A program made the position numbers and the translations under genes. From positions 743,501-807,500 of the forward strand of contig NZ_JAIZBH010000001.1 of NCBI RefSeq assembly GCF_022267375.1: 64,000 nt of DNA, given 5' to 3'. The notes beneath the pieces were generated by a model, which searched no databases, was not told the DNA's origin, and worked only from the letters and a program-made list of their open reading frames with translations. Positions 59,095 to 64,000 of the stretch are shown piece by piece (the stretch's first letter is position 1; each line of letters starts with the position of its first letter). The DNA comes from Leptospira sanjuanensis. GTDB taxonomy: Bacteria > Spirochaetota > Leptospiria > Leptospirales > Leptospiraceae.

Positions 59095-59987
59095 TGTTCA
59101 ATCTGAAACAATTCGGAAACGAAGCGTATCTGATTCTCTGCACTTTGATCTGGGGCGGAACGTTTACGATGACGATCTTCGGGCTCAGGGACACTTCGCC
59201 TTCGATCTTCTTAGGTTTGCGTTTCGGGATTGCGAGTTTGATTTTTTTTCCGTTCGCTTGGAAAGAATTTAAAAACGGAAGAATTTGGTATCCCGGGGCG
59301 TTTCTTCTCGGAATGTTTTTGTATCTCGGATTCGCCTGTGAGACGGTCGGATTAAAAACGACCACCGCAACTAAGTCCTCTTTTTTAATCGGAACGTTAG
59401 TCGTCATTACTCCGTTTTTGGAGGCGGTCTTCAAACGAAGAATGCCCGCAAAGGGAAATCTTTTGGGAGCGCTGGTCGTTTTTATCGGAATCAGTCTGAT
59501 TTTTTTGGGAGAAGTCGGACGGGAAGGTTCGTTGCAGATCGCGAGCGGCGATTGGATCACGCTCGGCGGAGCGCTTTTCTTTTCGCTTTACATCATTCAG
59601 ATGGACCGGATGGGTTCCGATATTCCGATTCGAGTTTCGGTTTTTTATCAATCGTTTGTGGCCGGTTTTTTCGCTCTCTTATCCGTGGTAGTTTTAGACG
59701 TGAGCGGAATCGAAGAAGCGAAATTGAATCCGAGTATGAGATTGATCCCGGGAGTCCTTTACAACGCGTTATTGGCTTCGGTTCTCACGACGTTTCTGCA
59801 AACCAAATATCAGCATCGCGTGTCGCCTACGAGGGTCGGAATCATCTTTTCTCTCGAACCCGTTTTTTCTTCGATCATCGCCTATTTATTGTTAGGTGAA
59901 ACTTCCGGACCGATCCGGGTGATCGGTTGTGCGATCGTATTTTGCGGTTTGATTCTGGCCGAATCGATCGGCAAGGATCGAGAATAG
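59094..59987 (+). CDS. EamA/DMT family transporter
   Basis: A 297-residue ten-helix membrane protein of the drug/metabolite transporter superfamily with two EamA halves ('[37 protein letters not shown]' and '[43 protein letters not shown]'). The second half carries the EPVFS motif typical of the family. Substrate unknown. Overlap of the start with the carboxypeptidase stop suggests that it may move peptide breakdown products, which is inference. Confidence 0.92.
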   Translation: MFNLKQFGNEAYLILCTLIWGGTFTMTIFGLRDTSPSIFLGLRFGIASLIFFPFAWKEFKNGRIWYPGAFLLGMFLYLGFACETVGLKTTTATKSSFLIGTLVVITPFLEAVFKRRMPAKGNLLGALVVFIGISLIFLGEVGREGSLQIASGDWITLGGALFFSLYIIQMDRMGSDIPIRVSVFYQSFVAGFFALLSVVVLDVSGIEEAKLNPSMRLIPGVLYNALLASVLTTFLQTKYQHRVSPTRVGIIFSLEPVFSSIIAYLLLGETSGPIRVIGCAIVFCGLILAESIGKDRE

Positions 59988-60100
59988 TCGTTCGATTTTC
60001 CGTCATTCTTTCTTGTGGATCTTTTTTATAAACCGCCATCCAATCGAACGATAGAAGAACTCTTTCGTTTGCCACAGGCCCGACAACTTGTATTCTGCAA

Positions 60101-60406
60101 ATGCAAGTTGTTTTCCTCAATCGTTTGTCGGAACAATTAAGAATTTACGCTTGTCATAAGAATAGATCTCTTTCTCGACCGGATTCACGGTTTTGTTCGA
60201 CACGAATCCGCATCGAAACGGTTCAATTGCACCGGAGATATATCTCCGACAGCCATTTCGTGTTACGGCATTCGTATGACCGGACCGATTATCCGCAGGA
60301 CATAGAACTGATTCTTTCGGACGGAAACAGCGTCTATGTCGGAGTAGCAAAATTGTTAAGCGACGGTAAATGTAAATTGTCTACCAATCATCTTTCCGTA
60401 TTTTAG
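60101..60406 (+). CDS. Uncertain small protein
   Basis: A 101-codon open frame after the transporter gene. The last 45 residues (RRYISDSHFVLRHSYDRTDYPQDIELILSDGNSVYVGVAKLLSDG) look like ordinary protein, and the first half is Arg-rich and less convincing. A minus-strand frame (60350-60117) also looks protein-like, so strand is unclear. No ribosome site or domain supports either. It may be a decayed gene. Confidence 0.25.
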   Translation: MQVVFLNRLSEQLRIYACHKNRSLSRPDSRFCSTRIRIETVQLHRRYISDSHFVLRHSYDRTDYPQDIELILSDGNSVYVGVAKLLSDGKCKLSTNHLSVF

Positions 60407-60498
60407 GAAGCGCAGGAATGCGAAAAAACATATGAAAAAGTGCAACGTCAATAAAACTCGAACCGTGCGCGTTTGTTAACGATCGCCGTATTTCTTCT

Positions 60499-61560
60499 TC
60501 AGCTTTGAGGAATTCCCGGATAATTTGCTCTTCTTAAAAACTGCACGAAGGATTCTGCGAACTTTTTCGCGAAATCGGCTCTCGTGCTTTCGGTATTGCG
60601 TAGATTGGGACCGGGAGTTTCCATTTGAAACGAGTCGATTCTCCCGCCGCTGCCCGAACCGTAAGTGGCCGTGTTATAACCGCCCGTAAAATAATGATTG
60701 GTGCCGGTCGTCGCAAAATTCCGCAGCTGACGATTGGGAAACGAAGGAAAACCTTTTTCCTCCAGAAGCGTTCCCACCGCGTCGTTTCCGAGAATCGCTT
60801 CCTTCAACGTCATATTTCCGTTTTCAACTAACGCACGTAAGCTGGAGGACCGATGAAGATTGTTCGTAGCCCAGTTGTTTTCATTCGATTCCAGTTCGGC
60901 CTCCGTCAGATCCAGGCCGATTTGAACGATGTTCTCGTCTTGCGCGTGACCGTGAATGTCCACAAGAATTCCTCTCGTAAATTTTCCGGCGATATGGGTT
61001 CGAGTAAGATTGATAAAACGATGAAAGTCCGTATAGGCTCGAAGATTCGTTTGAAAGTCCGGATCGTTTTCGTCGTCCACGGCTTGATTCGTGGAACGAT
61101 TCATATCGATCTTGGAACGATCCAAGTGATTGAGAATCAAATGCGGTCTTTTTCCGAGAAATTTCTGAAGTTCGTCGCGGATCTTGATCGCCAAGTCCGC
61201 TGTATTCGAATCATTTCCCAGAGTTCCCGTGGTTCGCGTTTTCATTTCCGCGGGTAAAAGCGAACCTCCATGCGGAGCCGTAATGATGATCGGCAATTCT
61301 CCGACTTGGATTTCGGACCAATCGTTGGCCGCCTTTACCGTGTTACATCCGATTTCGGGAATACAATTCGGATTTCCCGCCGTTGCAACGGCTTCGGCAA
61401 TCGCGGAAGAAGCCAAAAGAAGATTCAGGTCCATGTGCGATTTTTCGTGTTTGTGACACGAGTAAACGAAAATGAAAGGCATCGCCGTGCTCATGACGAT
61501 TTTGATAAGAGAATTCCGTTTTTTGAATGTAGTCTTTGCGTTTTTATCTAATGTCTTCAA
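60499..61560 (-). CDS. N-formylglutamate-amidohydrolase-like lipoprotein
   Basis: A 353-residue lipoprotein (Cys35, FVYSC). The mature part resembles the N-formylglutamate amidohydrolase fold: 'IITAPHGGSLLP', 'HLILNHLDRSKIDMNR', 'GILVDIHGHAQDENIVQIGLDLTE' and 'SFQMETPGPNLRNT'. The His/Asp/Glu positions suit a zinc amidase. Leptospira has histidine breakdown in some species, but this protein is exported and may act on cell-wall or peptide amides. A Leu/Ala stretch 'LNLLLASSAIAEAVATAG' after the tether is also common in leptospiral lipoproteins. Confidence 0.65.
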   Translation of the reverse strand: MKTLDKNAKTTFKKRNSLIKIVMSTAMPFIFVYSCHKHEKSHMDLNLLLASSAIAEAVATAGNPNCIPEIGCNTVKAANDWSEIQVGELPIIITAPHGGSLLPAEMKTRTTGTLGNDSNTADLAIKIRDELQKFLGKRPHLILNHLDRSKIDMNRSTNQAVDDENDPDFQTNLRAYTDFHRFINLTRTHIAGKFTRGILVDIHGHAQDENIVQIGLDLTEAELESNENNWATNNLHRSSSLRALVENGNMTLKEAILGNDAVGTLLEEKGFPSFPNRQLRNFATTGTNHYFTGGYNTATYGSGSGGRIDSFQMETPGPNLRNTESTRADFAKKFAESFVQFLRRANYPGIPQS

Positions 61561-61966
61561 TGTGTCCTCGTTGAAACTGGCCGTAAAAACGAGATTTTCG
61601 CCGGTATTCCGATTAACGGATTTTAAACCGAAGTAGTTTCGCGGTTCGTTTTCCTTTGGATAATATAATGAAAATTTTTCGTTTATGCCGCTCGGGGCTT
61701 ATTTTGAGTTTTTCGATTCGGGTTTATGAGTAAGCGGCGCTCGGAGCCGATATAACGTTAACCGTCATTGAAGTTCATATTTTCTTGTTATGCGAAAATT
61801 TTAATCGAATTCATTTTAATATATTCAAATTTTTGAATAAACGTTTTGTTTTGAAATTAAAATTGAGCGTATTCACTCGAAAGGTTATGGCGGCTACGAC
61901 AAACGGTATAGAGGCGAGCGCTTGTACTGGAGTTTTTTTGGGATTTTGCTTTCAGTTCGGGGAAAA

Positions 61967-62123
61967 GTGCGGGAACTCCCGCACGTTTTGATGTTCAGAC
62001 CGGAGGATTCCCTTTGGATTCGGGCTTTTTTCCTGTAAGGAGTGGGAATGTAGGAACTCATACAGTTTCCTTGTATACGACGAGGATCCTTAGTTTGTCG
62101 GTAAAACATGCAGGAACTCACAC
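61967..62123. repeat. GTGCGGGAACTCCCGCAC-type palindromes
   Basis: GTGCGGGAACTCCCGCAC (61967-61984), TGTAGGAACTCATACA (62049-62064) and ATGCAGGAACTCACAC (62108-62123) follow at 82 and 59 bases. The first is a perfect inverted repeat with AACT in the centre; the others keep GGAACTC but lose part of the palindrome. Confidence 0.75.
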
Positions 62124-62546
62124 GGAATCGTCGGTGTATTTGACCCGGTTCTAAAAAATTCCAACGTATTTTCCCAAAAAATACGAAGAGGTATTCGTTG
62201 GAATGCCCGAGTAAATCCGGAGATCGGGAAGACGGAATCGACACATTCAATAAATATTATGCAGTACGGGTTGAAACAGAAAGTTTTTTGAAATCACTTT
62301 TGCAGAGCATTCCTATGCTCAAATTTTTGAGATATAACAATAGATCCAAATCGTTTTCTCATCCGTTTAACATCTAACGTTGAGAAATCGCTGAAACAAA
62401 AGTCCTTATGTGGAAAATATTTCATTTGGTTGATCGGAAAGATTAGGAACTTGTTTCAAAGCTCAAAGAAAATTTGCAGGAGTTCCCCAAATGCCGTCGC
62501 TCGACGATTCTTTCGATGTTTACGCGATTTCTTTTTATTGGGAACA

Positions 62547-62575
62547 CCGAGTTTCTCCGTTTTCGTGAAACTCGG
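62547..62575. repeat. Stem-loop CCGAGTTTC / GAAACTCGG
   Basis: A 9-bp perfect inverted repeat with an 11-base loop. Flanking GAACAC and GTGTTC (62543-62548 and about 62586-62591) may extend it. It lies inside a small Cys/Phe-rich open frame that ends VFEDRNEF. It could be part of a dispersed leptospiral repeat; this is unverified. Confidence 0.4.
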
Positions 62576-62748
62576 CATCTCGCTGGTGTTCGAAGATAGA
62601 AACGAATTCTGATTCTTGTAAGGATGATATAAGTGGCACTCACTCAAATTTTTGGTTTTATGTAGCTTTATCCTGCTCTCACATTCTTCAGAGTATAAGC
62701 TGAACCGTTTAACTTCAAATTCAAAGACTAAAAGATAAAACTGATATG

Positions 62749-62754
62749 TATAAT
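62749..62754 (+). promoter_or_regulatory. Possible -10 element of the DUF1566 gene
   Basis: A TATAAT at 62749-62754 lies 47 bases before the ATG at 62802 in an AT-rich stretch. No clear -35 box at the right distance was found. Confidence 0.3.
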
Positions 62755-62801
62755 ATAGTATGCGTTTTCATTTTTTAGGCGAAAAAAAATATCAAAACAG
62801 G

Positions 62802-64000
62802 ATGGAACCTTTACGCACAGTCAAACCGCAGAAATGCGTTTTTGAAATTTGTCATGGGCTTCCGCTTCAACCTTCTTTCTTTTTTAAATATTCGAATTCA
62901 CTTTTTGGAATTTTACTTGTTTGTCTCTTGAATTGTGTCCATCAGCCGAAAAAACCGGATCCTCCCTACGCCATTTTTCAACAGCTACTCAAATCGAACT
63001 CTACAGAAGATGTGTATGAATGTCCCGGATCTAATTTTAACTTCACACCGGCGGCGGTAACGGACACGGGGCAAACCCAATGTTGGGATACAACGGGAGC
63101 CCTCGTCGCTTGTGCAGGCACCGGTCAGGACGGAGAATTCAATGACATACCGATTGCACGATCTTTTAGTGCGCCTACACAACACTGTAGATATCCCAAC
63201 GACTATACGACTCTGGATCAAGTGCACGGCTTGACATGGAAAACTTGTGCTCAAGGACTTGGCGGATCGGATTGTTCAACGGGAGTAATGACTCCCATCA
63301 CTTGGAATAGTGCAGACGCGGGAGCTGCCGGAAGTTGTGCGGAGCTCAATACCCTCAATGATGGCCGAGGTTACGCGGGAAAAACCAACTGGAGAATTCC
63401 CACCATCCGGGAATTGACTTCTCTCGTGAATAGTTCCGGTACAGCGCCTTACATAGATACGGCGGCATTTCCCAATACGAATACCTTAGTTGCATACATA
63501 TCGAATACGACTCGAGTTCCTTTACCGGGGCAAGTGTTTGAAAGCGATTTTGCATTGGGAAATCATGTATTCAGCGTAGGTAAAAGTGTGGTTCGTTATT
63601 TGCGTTGTGTTTCGGGAAATCCGATTCCTGCGCCTTCGTTTGTGGACAATTCTTTTTTACCTCCTCCAGCGGTTGCGACAGATACCGTTTTCGATCAGAA
63701 CACAGGGCTTCTTTGGCAAAAGTGCGCGGCGGGACTTACAGGAGCAGGTTGTACCGTAGGTGTTGTTAATATAATCACTTGGGCAGGCGCGCTCGCCTAC
63801 TGTGATGTTCTCAATTTTGCCGGTCGCACCAATTGGAGATTGCCGAATGCAAACGAGATGATCAGCATCGTCGATTATTCCGCGGCTGCGGCTCCGTTTA
63901 TTTTTGGAGTTTTTCCTAATACTCCTGTGGCCGCAGTGCCTTTTTGGACTTCCACAACCGGATCATCGGTGTTGCTTGCCCGTGTATTCGGCTTTTATCC
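62802..64000 (+). CDS. DUF1566 (Lcl C-terminal domain) lipoprotein, partial
   Basis: An open frame that runs past the right edge of the window (399 codons seen). A long, partly hydrophobic N-terminus ends in a lipobox LLNC (Cys45). The mature part contains two DUF1566/Lcl domains: the first around 'TLDQVHGLTWKTCAQGL...TNWRIPTIRELTSLVN' and 'VVRYLRCVSG', the second around 'DQNTGLLWQKCAAGL...TNWRLPNANEMISIVD'. The repeated TNWRxP and LLWxKC motifs are the domain's hallmark. Function is unknown; it is likely surface-exposed. The ATG has only a weak GG upstream; no other in-frame ATG precedes the signal region. Confidence 0.82.
   Translation, partial: MEPLRTVKPQKCVFEICHGLPLQPSFFFKYSNSLFGILLVCLLNCVHQPKKPDPPYAIFQQLLKSNSTEDVYECPGSNFNFTPAAVTDTGQTQCWDTTGALVACAGTGQDGEFNDIPIARSFSAPTQHCRYPNDYTTLDQVHGLTWKTCAQGLGGSDCSTGVMTPITWNSADAGAAGSCAELNTLNDGRGYAGKTNWRIPTIRELTSLVNSSGTAPYIDTAAFPNTNTLVAYISNTTRVPLPGQVFESDFALGNHVFSVGKSVVRYLRCVSGNPIPAPSFVDNSFLPPPAVATDTVFDQNTGLLWQKCAAGLTGAGCTVGVVNIITWAGALAYCDVLNFAGRTNWRLPNANEMISIVDYSAAAAPFIFGVFPNTPVAAVPFWTSTTGSSVLLARVFGFY

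Larger units (their letters stand above)
61561..62801. other. Long gene-poor region with short repeats
   Basis: No convincing gene is seen over 1.24 kb. It includes three GTGGGAACTCCCAC-like units (61967-61984, 62049-62064, 62108-62123), another degenerate copy near 62474-62488, a hairpin with a 9-bp stem at 62547-62575, and a small open frame 62430-62612 that is not supported. The promoter of the lipoprotein gene at 60499 should lie near 61570-61700. The right end holds the promoter of the DUF1566 gene. Confidence 0.55.

Noticed and set aside
62305..62331. GAGCATTCCTATGCTC hairpin followed by AAATTTTTG as a terminator
   Set aside because: The stem is only 6 bp and no gene ends nearby, so there is nothing for it to terminate.
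62430..62612. A 60-codon frame ending VFEDRNEF
   Set aside because: No ribosome site or domain, and it includes the hairpin repeat at 62547-62575. It is more likely part of a repeat than a gene.

Overview
The window looks like a chromosome segment of a spirochaete of the genus Leptospira, probably the pathogen-related clade. The evidence is many lipoproteins with loose spirochaetal lipoboxes ending in a run such as TITSC or VSISC, an OmpL47-type repeat protein, a FlaA-like flagellar sheath protein, FecR-type anti-sigma proteins, large sensor/SpoIIE phosphatase fusions, frequent TTG/GTG starts, and moderate GC content (judged by eye). No rRNA, tRNA, CRISPR array, complete insertion sequence or prophage was seen. 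Assignment to genus is inference from protein content; no species is claimed.

Layout. 1-6.5 kb: membrane PAS histidine kinase, FlaA-like exported protein, OmpL47-repeat protein with a clear terminator, ComF-type phosphoribosyltransferase and DNA polymerase IV. 6.6-11.1 kb (minus strand): ECF sigma factor, FecR-type anti-sigma and an outer-membrane-like protein in one overlapping operon, then a lipoprotein with its own terminator. 11.5-16.6 kb (minus): lipoprotein, mnmC and recQ as a tight operon; 16.6-20.7 kb (plus): dusA, a 7TMR-DISM/SpoIIE phosphatase and an MBL hydrolase. 20.7-21.8 kb: a lipoprotein-type di-haem cytochrome c peroxidase behind two near-perfect PerR-like boxes. 22-25 kb: DUF3703 protein, small lipoprotein, a decayed HEPN-MNT toxin-antitoxin pair, and a citrate synthase homologue whose active site departs from the canonical one. 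25-35 kb: membrane AraC regulator, M24 peptidase with a histone-like tail, a di-iron-like protein/SDR/alpha-beta hydrolase group, NlpC/P60, DUF445, a second alpha-beta hydrolase and an rRNA methyltransferase. 35-37 kb: EAL phosphodiesterase and a small barrel-like protein. 37-45 kb: complete kdpFABCDE potassium operon, including the 29-codon kdpF. 45-50 kb: a 1736-residue (pseudo)kinase/ATPase/GAF/SpoIIE protein. 50-61.6 kb: FAD oxidoreductase plus acetoacetate-decarboxylase-like pair, polytopic membrane protein, several lipoproteins, M14 carboxypeptidase with a DMT transporter. 61.6-62.8 kb: long gene-free stretch with short palindromic repeats. 62.8 kb to the edge: a DUF1566 (Lcl) repeat lipoprotein running out of the window.

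The segment is rich in signalling (two histidine kinases, a response regulator, an ECF/anti-sigma pair, two SpoIIE phosphatases, one EAL protein, one AraC regulator) and envelope proteins. The most notable observations are the citrate synthase homologue with Glu at the positions of catalytic His264 and Asp362 (E. coli numbering), the PerR-like control region of the peroxidase, the sigma/anti-sigma/outer-membrane trio that shares a small LKDG module, the kinase-dead-looking fusion protein next to kdp, and a dispersed family of GTGGGAACTCCCAC-type palindromes in intergenic regions.
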